The notes under the pieces: model-generated
What the model was told of the DNA's origin: nothing
The model's input: only the letters and a program-made list of their open reading frames with translations
Databases searched by the model: none
Origin: Alistipes sp.
GTDB taxonomy: Bacteria > Bacteroidota > Bacteroidia > Bacteroidales > Rikenellaceae
Assembly (NCBI GenBank): GCA_017621455.1
Contig: JAGATC010000004.1
Coordinates: 21,817 to 85,816, forward strand
Length of the DNA stretch: 64,000 nt
Reading direction: 5' to 3'
Shown here: positions 53,157-61,899 of the stretch, piece by piece
Position numbering within the stretch: the stretch's first letter is position 1
Layout of the letters: the number at the start of each line of letters is the position of its first letter
Program-made: the position numbers and the translations under genes

Positions 53157-54401
53157 ATGCCTAAAGAGCTTATTAAGACAGAGTTTTACATAGCACGACG
53201 ATTGTCCAGCAGGCGCGATGGCGCCAAGGCGGGGGTTATGGAGCGGGTGGCGACCATTGCCACAGCCGTGAGCCTTGCCGTAGTCATCATCACCCTCTCG
53301 GTTGTTGTCGGCTTCAAGGAGGAGCTTAACAGCAAAATCTCGGGAACGGTGAGCGATGTGGTCATCACCGAGAGCTCTCTGTCGCGCGAAGGACTAAAGC
53401 GTAGCGATGCCATAGAGTCGCTGTTTGAGAATAAACCCATCGAACGCTACTCGGTATATCGTGCCAAGGAGGGAGTATTCAAAAACGATGATAACATCGT
53501 GGGCATCATGCTTAAGGGTATCGACTCGCTCTACGTGCTCGACTTCTACCGCGACTGTCTCACGGCGGGTGAGCTGCCACGCCTAAACGGTGTGCCCCGC
53601 TCGAAAGATATACTCATAAGCGAGCGCACAGCACGCAAGATGGATGTGGGCGTAGGCGACCGTGTGGAGATGGTCTTTATCGACGCTGACGGCACGGTGC
53701 TACGTGACAGGTTCGAGGTATCGGGCACCTACTCCACAGGTGTCGACAACGTAGATAACGCCTTTGCTCTTACCGACATACGCAACGTGGCACGCCTATA
53801 CGAGGGTGACAACGAGCGTATCTCCGGCTACGAGGTATGGCTAAAGGATGGCGCTAACCGCAGGGCTGTCGCCGAAGAGCTCAACGATGAGCTTTTAGCC
53901 TACTACTTAGAGGGTGGCGTCTTGACGGATGCCACGGCCATCGACGACATCTATGCCGATGTCTTTAGCTGGTTGGCTACGCACGACGTGAATGCCGTGG
54001 TTATCGTCGTTATCATGATTGTCGTGGCGCTGCTAAACATGACAACGGCCCTCTTAATCATAGTCTTTGAGCGTAAGCGCATGATTGGTGAGCTTAGGGC
54101 CATCGGCATGAAGCGTCGCTCAATTGTGGAGGTTTTCCTATACCGCGCACTTTTTATTGTGGGCCGTGGCGTAGTGTGGGGAACCCTCCTGGGCATTGCT
54201 ATAGCCATTGTGCAGCACTACTACCACATCATGCCCCTGCCAGCCGAAGATTATATGCTCGATGCTGTGCCCGCCTCACTAACCTGGGGTTGGTGGGCCA
54301 TAGCCATCGTGGCAACCATAGTTATAACACTAATAGTCATGCTATTACCCGCATCGTTCTCGGCGCGTATATCCCCCTCCGAGACTATGCGCTACGAATA
54401 A
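53157..54401 (+). CDS. LolC/LolE-type ABC transporter permease (FtsX domain)
   Basis: A 414-residue inner-membrane protein with the LolC/E layout: an N-terminal cytoplasmic FYIARRLSSRRDG segment and a membrane helix (about 28-52, AVSLAVVIITLSVVVGFKEELN). A large periplasmic domain (about 53-275) and three C-terminal helices with an FtsX signature (GELRAIGMKRRSIVEVFL) follow. Such permeases release lipoproteins from the inner membrane to the LolA carrier or act in related ABC systems. No LolD-type ATPase is adjacent, so the exact system is inferred. The ubiE/menG gene follows after 13 bp. Confidence 0.83.
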   Translation: MPKELIKTEFYIARRLSSRRDGAKAGVMERVATIATAVSLAVVIITLSVVVGFKEELNSKISGTVSDVVITESSLSREGLKRSDAIESLFENKPIERYSVYRAKEGVFKNDDNIVGIMLKGIDSLYVLDFYRDCLTAGELPRLNGVPRSKDILISERTARKMDVGVGDRVEMVFIDADGTVLRDRFEVSGTYSTGVDNVDNAFALTDIRNVARLYEGDNERISGYEVWLKDGANRRAVAEELNDELLAYYLEGGVLTDATAIDDIYADVFSWLATHDVNAVVIVVIMIVVALLNMTTALLIIVFERKRMIGELRAIGMKRRSIVEVFLYRALFIVGRGVVWGTLLGIAIAIVQHYYHIMPLPAEDYMLDAVPASLTWGWWAIAIVATIVITLIVMLLPASFSARISPSETMRYE

Positions 54402-54414
54402 AATTCTACAAGAT

Positions 54415-55134
54415 ATGAAGCCGTATAACGAGGAGCAGACAAAGAAGGAGCAGGTCGAGGAGATGTTCGACAACATAGCTCCGAACTACGATAAACTGAA
54501 CCACATCATGTCGTTCAATCTCGACCGCATGTGGCGCCGTAAGGTTATGCGCATTGTGCGTCGCTCGAAGGCCCTCAAAATTATGGATGTAGCCACAGGC
54601 ACTGGCGACCTTGCCATCACGTTGGCGAAGCGCATCGAGCGTACACAGATTTTAGGCGTCGACCTCTCTGAGGAGATGCTCAGCGTAGCACGCCAGAAGA
54701 TTCAAAAGCAGGGCCTCGAGGAGCGAATCATGCTCGAAAAGGGCGATGCCGAATCACTCGACATGGTCGAGTCGGGCACCATCGACGCCGTAACCGTAGC
54801 CTTTGGCGTGCGTAACTTCGAGAACTTGGAGCGTGGCCTCGGTGAGATATACCGCACGTTACGCGAGGGTGGCAAGTTAGTGGTACTGGAGCTATCGGTG
54901 CCCCGCAATAGGTTTATTCGCTGGTTCTACGCGCAGTACTCACACCGCATTCTGCCAAGAATTGGCGCCATGATATCGAAGGATAAGCGTGCCTACATCT
55001 ATCTGCCTGAGTCGATAGATGAGTTTCCCTCACCTGAGCGCTTCTGCGAGATATTGCAGAGCGTAGGTTTCCAGCGCGTGAAGCGTCGCAGCCAGAGCTT
55101 TGGCGTGGCTCACATATACGAAGCTGTTAAGTAG
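54415..55134 (+). CDS. ubiE: Demethylmenaquinone methyltransferase UbiE/MenG
   Basis: Methylates demethylmenaquinone to menaquinone using S-adenosylmethionine, the last step of menaquinone synthesis; in organisms with ubiquinone it also acts there. The 239-residue protein has the YDKLNHIMSFNLDRMWRRK start, the AdoMet motif MDVATGTGDLAI and the VAFGVRNFENLERGLGEIYRTLREGGKLVVLE stretch with the FGVRNF family motif. No other ubiquinone genes are in the window, so MenG activity is the likely one. The prenyl chain may come from the synthase at 29.8 kb. Confidence 0.93.
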   Translation: MKPYNEEQTKKEQVEEMFDNIAPNYDKLNHIMSFNLDRMWRRKVMRIVRRSKALKIMDVATGTGDLAITLAKRIERTQILGVDLSEEMLSVARQKIQKQGLEERIMLEKGDAESLDMVESGTIDAVTVAFGVRNFENLERGLGEIYRTLREGGKLVVLELSVPRNRFIRWFYAQYSHRILPRIGAMISKDKRAYIYLPESIDEFPSPERFCEILQSVGFQRVKRRSQSFGVAHIYEAVK

Positions 55135-55149
55135 CAACGTTATAAGCAC

Positions 55150-55674
55150 ATGAGGTCGCTTAGGAAGTTTTTATTGATACTTGTTGCCGTTGTGGCATGG
55201 TGTGGCGCTGCGGAGGCTCGTGAGCCCCTGGCCGAGCGCATAATGTCCAAGGTGCACTTCGAGCGCGTGGTGGACGTCACGCACCTCTCGACCTCGGGCA
55301 TGAACCTCTACTTAGAGATTGAGAACGAGACGGGACATAGGCTTGTCTTTAGCGAGGCAGAGGTCGACATTCTGTCGCGTGGCGAGGTTATAGCCACCAT
55401 CTCGCTACGTGATAAGGTGGTGCTTAAGCGTCGCTCGACAACCACGATACTCATCCCGCTACGCTTTAAGTCGCGCAGCTCGCTTGCCCTGACACGACTG
55501 ATAACACGACTACTATCATTCGATGTCGACCTCTCCATAGATTACCGCATAAGGGGTGGCATAGGTCCATTTAGGCAGACCTTCGAGCAGAGTGACATCA
55601 AGGCATCGGAGCTTTTCGCGAGCTTAGAGGTGTCGGAGATGATATTACAACAGATTGAAGAATATATAAAATAG
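55150..55674 (+). CDS. LEA-type-2-like exported protein
   Basis: A 174-residue protein with a signal peptide (cleaved after EAREP or earlier) followed by a domain of alternating beta strands. Segments such as MNLYLEIENETGHRLVFSEA and RSTTTILIPLRFK fit the LEA_2/WHy Ig-like fold. The function is unknown; such domains are common in small periplasmic proteins of Bacteroidales. It begins 15 bp after ubiE and is 10 bp before the SPOR-like gene, so all three may share an mRNA. Confidence 0.6.
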   Translation: MRSLRKFLLILVAVVAWCGAAEAREPLAERIMSKVHFERVVDVTHLSTSGMNLYLEIENETGHRLVFSEAEVDILSRGEVIATISLRDKVVLKRRSTTTILIPLRFKSRSSLALTRLITRLLSFDVDLSIDYRIRGGIGPFRQTFEQSDIKASELFASLEVSEMILQQIEEYIK

Positions 55675-55684
55675 ATATATAGCT

Positions 55685-56188
55685 ATGAGAGAGTTATTTA
55701 GCATTATCGCCTTAGTGTGTTTTACCACTCTTATTAGTGCCGAGTGCTCGGCACAGAACATCAGAGCCAAGCGTAGCGCTCTTGCAGAGCAGACTATGGA
55801 TGGTACCATGGTTCGCGTGATTGAGTCATCATCGGTGGGTAGCGCCGTTGATAGAGTCGAGGCAAAGCCCCGTGCAAAAGAGATAGATGGTTACCGCGTA
55901 GTAATCTTCTCGGACAACAGCCAATATGCTGGCGATAAGGCAGATATGGTATACCGTACGTTTACCAAGAACTACCCTCATATCAACGCCTACATTGTAT
56001 TCGAGAGCCCCTATTTTAAGGTGTCGGTTGGCGACTGTCTATCGCTCGAGGAGGCGAGTCATCTGATGTCGCTATTGGGCAACGACTACCCCGAAATGTT
56101 CCCCAAGCGCGAGAAGATTAAATATACGGAATTGGCCAATACACGTGCCGATAGGCGCGAGGTACCAGACAGTATTCACAAGCAATAA
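55685..56188 (+). CDS. SPOR-like exported protein
   Basis: A 167-residue precursor with a signal peptide ending in SAECSA and a C-terminal domain. GYRVVIFSDNSQYAGDKADMVYRTFTKNYP and SPYFKVSVGDCLSLEEASHLMSLL match the SPOR fold (two repeats of beta-alpha-beta), which binds denuded glycan strands of septal peptidoglycan. The stretch between signal and SPOR is variable. Probably periplasmic, linking to envelope division or cell-wall turnover; no catalytic residues are seen. Confidence 0.68.
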   Translation: MRELFSIIALVCFTTLISAECSAQNIRAKRSALAEQTMDGTMVRVIESSSVGSAVDRVEAKPRAKEIDGYRVVIFSDNSQYAGDKADMVYRTFTKNYPHINAYIVFESPYFKVSVGDCLSLEEASHLMSLLGNDYPEMFPKREKIKYTELANTRADRREVPDSIHKQ

Positions 56189-56232
56189 GCTGTTTTTTGG
56201 ACGAAAAAGTTGTATAATTGTCTCTAATTATA

Positions 56233-56240
56233 TACTTTTG
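56233..56240 (+). promoter_or_regulatory. -7 element TACTTTTG for the Cys/Glu-rich lipoprotein
   Basis: TACTTTTG matches TAnnTTTG. It predicts a start near 56247, after an in-frame upstream ATG (56243) that is therefore unlikely to be used. Confidence 0.6.
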
Positions 56241-56281
56241 CTGTGTTAAAACAATTTATAACTATTAAAAAGACCAAAATT

Positions 56282-56560
56282 ATGAAGAAGGTATTTGCTT
56301 TTGCAGCTTTGTTTGCTGCTGTAATGATGGCATCATGTGGTGGTCAGCAGAAGGCTGAGGAGAAGACTGAGGAGGCTGCTGCTGTTGAGTGCACTGAGGC
56401 ATGTGCTGAGGAGTGCTGCGGCGAGTGCACTGAGGAGTGCTGCGGTGAGTGCGAGGCTGAGTGCGCTGAGGAGTGCTGCGGCGAGTGCGCTGAGGCTGAG
56501 TGCGCTGAGGCTGAGTGCGCTGAGGTTGAGTGCGCAGAGGTTGAGTGCGTTGAGGAGTAA
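56282..56560 (+). CDS. Cys/Glu-rich lipoprotein
   Basis: A 92-residue lipoprotein (lipobox ASC, Cys19). The mature part contains 16 further cysteines and about 27 glutamates in roughly 70 residues. The heptad EECCGEC occurs three times (43-49, 51-57, 63-69), followed by four tandem five-residue units of the form AExEC (70-89). The DNA is repetitive to match. This composition would bind metal ions (zinc, copper or cadmium) or form a densely disulfide-linked surface coat; both are inferences. It has its own promoter (56233-56240) and terminator (56583-56613), so it is a single-gene unit. I do not recognise a named family. Confidence 0.75.
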   Translation: MKKVFAFAALFAAVMMASCGGQQKAEEKTEEAAAVECTEACAEECCGECTEECCGECEAECAEECCGECAEAECAEAECAEVECAEVECVEE

Positions 56561-56582
56561 TCCTACCACACATCGACATTTG

Positions 56583-56613
56583 GAGCTATCTCTTGCGAGG
56601 TAGCTCTTTTTTT
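56583..56613 (+). terminator. Intrinsic terminator after the Cys/Glu-rich lipoprotein
   Basis: A 10-bp stem (56583-56592 with 56597-56606), TTGC loop and seven T residues. Confidence 0.85.
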
Positions 56614-56658
56614 ATGTAAGTTTCGAGCTAAGGGTTGTTGCGTTACTAAAAAAATAAG

Positions 56659-56666
56659 TATCTTTG
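56659..56666 (+). promoter_or_regulatory. -7 element TATCTTTG for queD-polA
   Basis: Perfect TAnnTTTG match 35 nt before the queD ATG. Confidence 0.65.
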
Positions 56667-56700
56667 TATCAAAGAATATAAATATAATATACGTAGTAAG

Positions 56701-57153
56701 ATGTCGATAATTAGACTAACTAAGGAGTTTACGTTCGAGGCTGCCCACATGTTGGAGGGCTACGATGGCCTCTGCCGTGAGATTCATGGCCACTCATACC
56801 GTCTGTTTGTCACCATAAAGGGCGAGCCCGTCACCGACCCCAACTCACCAAAGATGGGCATGGTTATGGACTTCGGTCTGCTTAAGCGCATTGTCAACGA
56901 GCAGATTGTAAGCCGCCTCGACCACTCGTTCATGATGCGCAATACGCCCATGGCCGAGGAGGTGTGTGAGCGACTGGGCTACACCTTCGAAAAGGTGGTA
57001 CTCACCGACTATCAGCCCACGTGCGAAAACATGCTCGCAGACTTTGCCGAGCGACTCTTAGGGGCTCTACCCGAGGAGGTTGAGCTCTACTCGCTACGTC
57101 TGCACGAGACAGCTACGTCGTTTGCCGAGTGGTACGCAGCAGATAACTTCTAA
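56701..57153 (+). CDS. queD: 6-carboxytetrahydropterin synthase QueD
   Basis: Makes 6-carboxy-tetrahydropterin from 7,8-dihydroneopterin triphosphate, an early step of queuosine synthesis. The 150-residue protein has the zinc-ligand histidines His16 (EAAHML), His29 and His31 (IHGHSY), the catalytic Cys25 just before them (GLCREIHGH) and the VMDFGLLKRIV stretch. The Cys and HGH pattern places it in the QueD group and not among eukaryotic-type PTP synthases. polA follows 24 bp later. The later queuosine enzyme QueA is encoded at 23.3 kb. Confidence 0.9.
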   Translation: MSIIRLTKEFTFEAAHMLEGYDGLCREIHGHSYRLFVTIKGEPVTDPNSPKMGMVMDFGLLKRIVNEQIVSRLDHSFMMRNTPMAEEVCERLGYTFEKVVLTDYQPTCENMLADFAERLLGALPEEVELYSLRLHETATSFAEWYAADNF

Positions 57154-57177
57154 ACCAATAACCTAAAGTCTCCTACC

Positions 57178-60048
57178 ATGGCAAAGCGACTATTCATTGT
57201 GGATGCCTATGCGCTAATCTACCGCTACTACTACGCCTTTATGGGTCGTCCCATGCGCAATCGCGATGGACTTAACACCTCGGTAGTCTTCGGTTTCACG
57301 AAATTCTTGCGCGACCTACTCAAGCGCGAGAAGCCCGACCTTATAGGTGTAGCATTCGACCCCCATGGAGGTAGTTTCCGTCGCGAGATATTCCCAGAAT
57401 ACAAGGCCAACCGCCCACCTACGCCCGAGGATATTAAAATCTCTGTACCCTACGTAAAGCGTCTGTTGGAGGCGATGTGCATACCCATTTTGGAGGTGCC
57501 AGGCTTCGAGGCAGACGATGTTGTTGGCACGTTGGCCAAGCAGGGTGCAAAGCGCGGATATAGCGTCTATATGGTTACGCCAGATAAGGACTACAGCCAG
57601 CTTGTCGACGACAGCTGCGTGGTCTACTACCCTAAGGGTGACGAGATTAAGATTATCGACAAGGCAGCTATCGAGGAGAAGTATGGCTTCGATGATCCTG
57701 TGCTTGTGCGCGACATCCTTGCCCTGTGGGGTGATGCCTCGGATAATATCCCAGGTGTGCCAGGCATCGGCGAGAAGGGCGCTGCAAAGCTCGTAAGAGA
57801 GTGGGGCACGGTGGAGAATATCCTGGCAAATACCGATAAGATTGGTGGCAAGACAGGTAAAAACATTGCTGAGTGGGGCGACAAACTACGTCTTGCTAAG
57901 GAGCTGACGACCATACGTTTAGATGCACCCATAGAGTTCGACGAGGCCTCATTAACGATGTGCTGCCCAAACTATACAGAGCTACGGGCACTGTATGCCG
58001 AGTTGAACTTCACCTCGTTCCTACGCGACTTGGAGAATATGGCCCCCGCAGAGCCTACACCCTCCGCACCGCAGCAGGCCCCGCAAACACAGCTACAGGA
58101 GGTGGCTCGACAAAAGGCCGAGGCCAAGCGCCGCGCTAAGCTCGAGGGTCAGGGCGACCTCTTTGCCATGTTCGATGCTGCCCCCATAGTTGAAACTCCC
58201 ACAGTAGAGCCAGCAGAGGAGGAGCCTACAATCGAGGGCTTTGCCACGGTGGCCAACACCAAGCACGACTACCAAATAATTAAGGACGGAGAGGAGCTTC
58301 GCAAGGTGGTAGACTATCTCGCTGGTTTCGAGGAGTTTTGCTTCGACACTGAGACCACAGGCGTGGACCCCATCACCAGCAACATTGTGGGCATGTCGTT
58401 TGCTGCCGAGCCATTTAAGGCGTTGTACCTACCCTTCAACGTTGCAAACAGCGAGGCATACGTAGATATTCTGCGCCCTCTCTTTGCGAACGAAGCTATA
58501 TCTAAAATAGGTCAGAACATAAAGTTCGACATGTTGGTGCTCCGCAAGCTCGGCATCGAGGTACGAGGCCGTAAGATTGACACCATGCTCCTGCACTATC
58601 TGCTCGACGCGGAGTCACGCCACGGCATGGACTTCCTTGCTGAGCGTTACCTCAACTACTCGCCTATAGCCATAGAGACGCTTATAGGTAGCGGTGCCAA
58701 GAAGCTGACGATGGATATGGTTAACGTTGAGCGCGTTGCGGAATATGCCGCAGAGGATGCCGACGTCACACTACGCCTAAAGCATCTGCTGTATAAGGAG
58801 GTTGAAAAGGAGTCTATGTTGGAGCTATATCACACCATCGAGGAGCCTATGATTGAGGTGCTGGCAGCTATGGAGTGGGAGGGTGTCACCATCGACAGCG
58901 ACGCCCTGGCACACTATGCCGTAGAGCTCCGCGAGAAGCTGCAACAACTTGAGGATGAGGTGCGTACCATGGCTGATGAGCCGACGCTAAACATCAACTC
59001 GTCGCGCCAGTTGGGCGAGGTGCTCTTTGCGAAGCTACGCATTGCAGCGAAGCCCAAGATGACCAAGACAAAGCAGTTCTCGACAGATGAGGAGTATCTG
59101 CAAGGCTTCGCCCACGACTTCCCCATCGTTAGCAAGATATTGGAGTATCGTGGCGTGAAGAAACTTCTTTCTACCTATGTTGAGGCGCTCCCCGAGTTGG
59201 TTAATCCTGCCACAGGAAGAATACACACCTCATATAATCAGGCTGTTACGGCTACGGGACGACTCTCATCTACCAATCCCAACTTGCAGAATATCCCCAT
59301 CCGCGACGCTTTGGGCAAGCCCATCCGTGCCGCCTTTACCGCCTCGGACAGCGCCCACACTCTTGTTGCTGCCGACTACTCGCAGATAGAGCTACGCCTT
59401 ATGGCTCATCTGAGTGGCGATGAGGCTCTTATCGAGGCATTCAAGCACGGCGAGGACATACATGCCGCCACGGCAGCACGCCTCTATCATAAGAGTGTGG
59501 AGGAGGTAACATCGGACGAGCGCCGTAGTGCCAAGACTGCCAACTTTGGCATCATCTATGGTATATCGGCATTTGGATTGGCACAGCGCCTCGACATCCC
59601 CAACCGCGAGGCTAAGACCCTCATAGACAACTACTTCGCCACGTACGAGGGCGTCAAACGATATATGGACGACGTGGTTGCCAAGGCCACTAACGATGGC
59701 TATGTCGAGACAATGTTTGGCCGTAGACGCATGCTCAGAGACATCACCTCGTCGAACCGCACAGTACGCGGTCTGGCGGAGCGCAATGCCATAAATGCCC
59801 CCATTCAGGGCTCGGCGGCAGACATCATGAAGTTGGCGATGGTGGAGATATACCGCCGCTTCGAGGCTGAGGGCATACGCTCGAAGATGATTATGCAGGT
59901 GCACGATGAGGTTGTCATCGACACACTCAACGAGGAGCTTGCGAGCGTAAAGCGCATAGTAAAGGAGGCTATGGAGAGCGTAGCAACGCTCCGCGTAGAG
60001 CTTATTGCCGAGGTAAATAGCGCCGCAAACTGGCTCGAGGCTCATTAA
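57178..60048 (+). CDS. polA: DNA polymerase I
   Basis: The 956-residue enzyme has three domains: the N-terminal 5'-3' nuclease (about 1-300, VDAYALIYRYYY), a 3'-5' exonuclease with the proofreading acidic pair Asp390/Glu392 in CFDTETTG, and the polymerase domain. Polymerase motif A is ADYSQIELR with Asp733 and motif C is HDEVVID with Asp910/Glu911. The RRSAKTANFGIIYG motif B is present. The exonuclease residues are intact, unlike Taq polymerase, so it should proofread. It closes the queD-polA unit; two GGGTGATTCACC palindromes lie just after the stop. Confidence 0.97.
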   Translation: MAKRLFIVDAYALIYRYYYAFMGRPMRNRDGLNTSVVFGFTKFLRDLLKREKPDLIGVAFDPHGGSFRREIFPEYKANRPPTPEDIKISVPYVKRLLEAMCIPILEVPGFEADDVVGTLAKQGAKRGYSVYMVTPDKDYSQLVDDSCVVYYPKGDEIKIIDKAAIEEKYGFDDPVLVRDILALWGDASDNIPGVPGIGEKGAAKLVREWGTVENILANTDKIGGKTGKNIAEWGDKLRLAKELTTIRLDAPIEFDEASLTMCCPNYTELRALYAELNFTSFLRDLENMAPAEPTPSAPQQAPQTQLQEVARQKAEAKRRAKLEGQGDLFAMFDAAPIVETPTVEPAEEEPTIEGFATVANTKHDYQIIKDGEELRKVVDYLAGFEEFCFDTETTGVDPITSNIVGMSFAAEPFKALYLPFNVANSEAYVDILRPLFANEAISKIGQNIKFDMLVLRKLGIEVRGRKIDTMLLHYLLDAESRHGMDFLAERYLNYSPIAIETLIGSGAKKLTMDMVNVERVAEYAAEDADVTLRLKHLLYKEVEKESMLELYHTIEEPMIEVLAAMEWEGVTIDSDALAHYAVELREKLQQLEDEVRTMADEPTLNINSSRQLGEVLFAKLRIAAKPKMTKTKQFSTDEEYLQGFAHDFPIVSKILEYRGVKKLLSTYVEALPELVNPATGRIHTSYNQAVTATGRLSSTNPNLQNIPIRDALGKPIRAAFTASDSAHTLVAADYSQIELRLMAHLSGDEALIEAFKHGEDIHAATAARLYHKSVEEVTSDERRSAKTANFGIIYGISAFGLAQRLDIPNREAKTLIDNYFATYEGVKRYMDDVVAKATNDGYVETMFGRRRMLRDITSSNRTVRGLAERNAINAPIQGSAADIMKLAMVEIYRRFEAEGIRSKMIMQVHDEVVIDTLNEELASVKRIVKEAMESVATLRVELIAEVNSAANWLEAH

Positions 60049-60052
60049 CTTC

Positions 60053-60085
60053 GGGTGATTCACCCTCACATTTGGGTGATTCACC
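60053..60085. repeat. Two GGGTGATTCACC palindromes
   Basis: GGGTGATTCACCC (60053-60065) and GGGTGATTCACC (60074-60085) repeat with 21-bp spacing, about two helical turns. Each has 6-bp arms around a central T. They lie between the polA stop and the promoter at 60139, so they may be a regulator's paired site. Confidence 0.55.
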
Positions 60086-60138
60086 TCGTATTATTGACTC
60101 TTCGCGGAGTTTTTTGCGCGGTTTTAAATAAAACTAGC

Positions 60139-60146
60139 TACCTTTG
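60139..60146 (+). promoter_or_regulatory. -7 element TACCTTTG for the low-complexity lipoprotein gene
   Basis: TACCTTTG matches TAnnTTTG, with a leader of about 60 nt before the ATG at 60215. Confidence 0.6.
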
Positions 60147-60214
60147 TAATAGAGTAAAGCGTAGCTTCGTTATTTATACGACATGAGAGTATTAACTAAT
60201 AAAACAATATAACC

Positions 60215-61819
60215 ATGAAAAGATCACTTCTAATACTGCCACTCGCCATGATAGCAGTCGTGCTCACAGGCTGTACGGCGATGATGAATTCTGCCTACTA
60301 CGGGAGCGATCTCTATAGGACAAACAATCGTGCTGAGGTAGCAGTACAACTTAAGGCCCAGGCTGAGGCTGAGCGCCTTGAGGCCGAGGCTCGTCAGGCA
60401 CAGTGGGAGGCACGTCTGGCTGAGGCAAATGCAGCAGCTGCCGAGGCCGAGTACTACGCGTCGCTGAGCCAGGAGCCCAACTATGTGAATATCGTTGCCG
60501 ACGACTACCAGAGCGCCTATGCTCGTCGCCTCTATGGCTTCCAGTCACCTACCTACAACCTGCCTTCGAGCTACTACGACATGTACGTGAGTGGCGCGGC
60601 ATACTACGCCTCGGCGTACGACCCCGCCTACTACAACGTGATGGTCTCGGGCAATCAGGTATGGGTTGAGCCTAAGTATATCACCTCGATGTTCGGCTCG
60701 TGGGGCGCTACCAACGTCACCTTCGGCTTCTACTCGTCGCCATGGAACTACGGCTGGAGCTACCGCGTCGATCCCTTCTACTACTCATGGTGGGGCTATC
60801 CTCGCTACTCGTGGTACGACTGGAACTGGAACATCTGCTATAACCCACACCACTACGACTGGTACTGGTACAATTGCTACGACCCATATTATGGGCACCA
60901 TCACCACTATTATGGTCACAACCACCATCACCACTACCCAGGTTATCGTCCAGCAGTGCCACCACCACCAGCGCACCGCCCAGGTCATGGTCCAGGCTAT
61001 GGCGACAACCATAACCGTCCCGACTATCGTCCCGGACACAACCACACCACAGGTACAGGTGCTTCGAGTGGTCCTGGTAACCTAAATGGTCGTCGTGAGG
61101 ATACATCGTCACGCTACACGTCGCCCACATCGAACCGCAACTACGGCGGTGGTCGCAACAACTCGGGCTCTACATCGCAGGGCTTCAACAGCGCCACTGT
61201 TCGCCCAGGCAACGGCTCGACCACAACGAACACGGGAAATAGCAACCCACGCAACAACGCAATCTCTACGAACACTCGCGTAGATAGCTCACTATCAGTT
61301 AGTGGTAGCAATAGCGGTAGTAGTAGCAGCAGTAGCAACAACAGCAACTTCCGCCCAGGCAATAGCTCGAACAACACACGCAACAATACCACTACGGTGA
61401 ATAATGGCGTTGGCAACGTGGTGAACAACCGTGGAAATGTTAGCTCGGGAAGCTCTACCACCTCTAACAAGAACAGCAACTTCCGCCAGGGCTCGTCAAG
61501 TAGCGGCACACGCAGCAACACGACGGTAAACAGCTCGTCAAGTTCGTCGTCGAACAAGAGCGGCTCGAACTACCGTTCATCATCAAGCTCGTCGTCGAAT
61601 AGAAATGGCTCAAGCTACCGTTCATCATCGAGCTCATCGTCGAACCGCAGCTCATCGTCATCGAGCAACTACCGCTCAAGCTCGTCGTCGAGTCGTTCAT
61701 CGAGCTCATCAAGCGCTACTATCTCGTCGTCGCGCAGTAGCTCTTCAAGCTCGGGTTCATTCCGCAGCGGCAGCTCATCGAGTGGTGGTAGCCGCAGCAG
61801 TGGCGGTGGCCGCAGATAG
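60215..61819 (+). CDS. Low-complexity lipoprotein (Tyr/Trp-, His- and Ser-rich)
   Basis: A 534-residue lipoprotein (lipobox TGC, Cys20). Residues ~40-80 are Ala/Glu-rich and helical. About 100-225 is Tyr/Trp-rich. A His-rich cluster (YYGHHHHYYGHNHHHH) follows at about 228-244. The last ~300 residues are low-complexity Ser/Asn/Arg/Gly/Thr with long serine runs and repeated YRSSSSSSSNR-like units. No enzymatic motif is visible. Such sequences suggest a secreted surface protein, adhesin or matrix component, or a heavily O-glycosylated stalk. The His cluster could bind metal. A terminator follows at 61833. Confidence 0.7.
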   Translation: MKRSLLILPLAMIAVVLTGCTAMMNSAYYGSDLYRTNNRAEVAVQLKAQAEAERLEAEARQAQWEARLAEANAAAAEAEYYASLSQEPNYVNIVADDYQSAYARRLYGFQSPTYNLPSSYYDMYVSGAAYYASAYDPAYYNVMVSGNQVWVEPKYITSMFGSWGATNVTFGFYSSPWNYGWSYRVDPFYYSWWGYPRYSWYDWNWNICYNPHHYDWYWYNCYDPYYGHHHHYYGHNHHHHYPGYRPAVPPPPAHRPGHGPGYGDNHNRPDYRPGHNHTTGTGASSGPGNLNGRREDTSSRYTSPTSNRNYGGGRNNSGSTSQGFNSATVRPGNGSTTTNTGNSNPRNNAISTNTRVDSSLSVSGSNSGSSSSSSNNSNFRPGNSSNNTRNNTTTVNNGVGNVVNNRGNVSSGSSTTSNKNSNFRQGSSSSGTRSNTTVNSSSSSSSNKSGSNYRSSSSSSSNRNGSSYRSSSSSSSNRSSSSSSNYRSSSSSSRSSSSSSATISSSRSSSSSSGSFRSGSSSSGGSRSSGGGRR

Positions 61820-61832
61820 CATAAAACCAAAG

Positions 61833-61871
61833 GGAGCATGCCCTCAATATGCGGCATGCTCCTTGTTTGTT
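61833..61871 (+). terminator. Intrinsic terminator after the low-complexity lipoprotein
   Basis: A perfect 10-bp stem (GGAGCATGCC at 61833-61842 with GGCATGCTCC at 61853-61862) followed by a T-rich stretch. Confidence 0.8.
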
Positions 61872-61899
61872 ACTTAAGCAACCTTTAAAACTCTCGACT

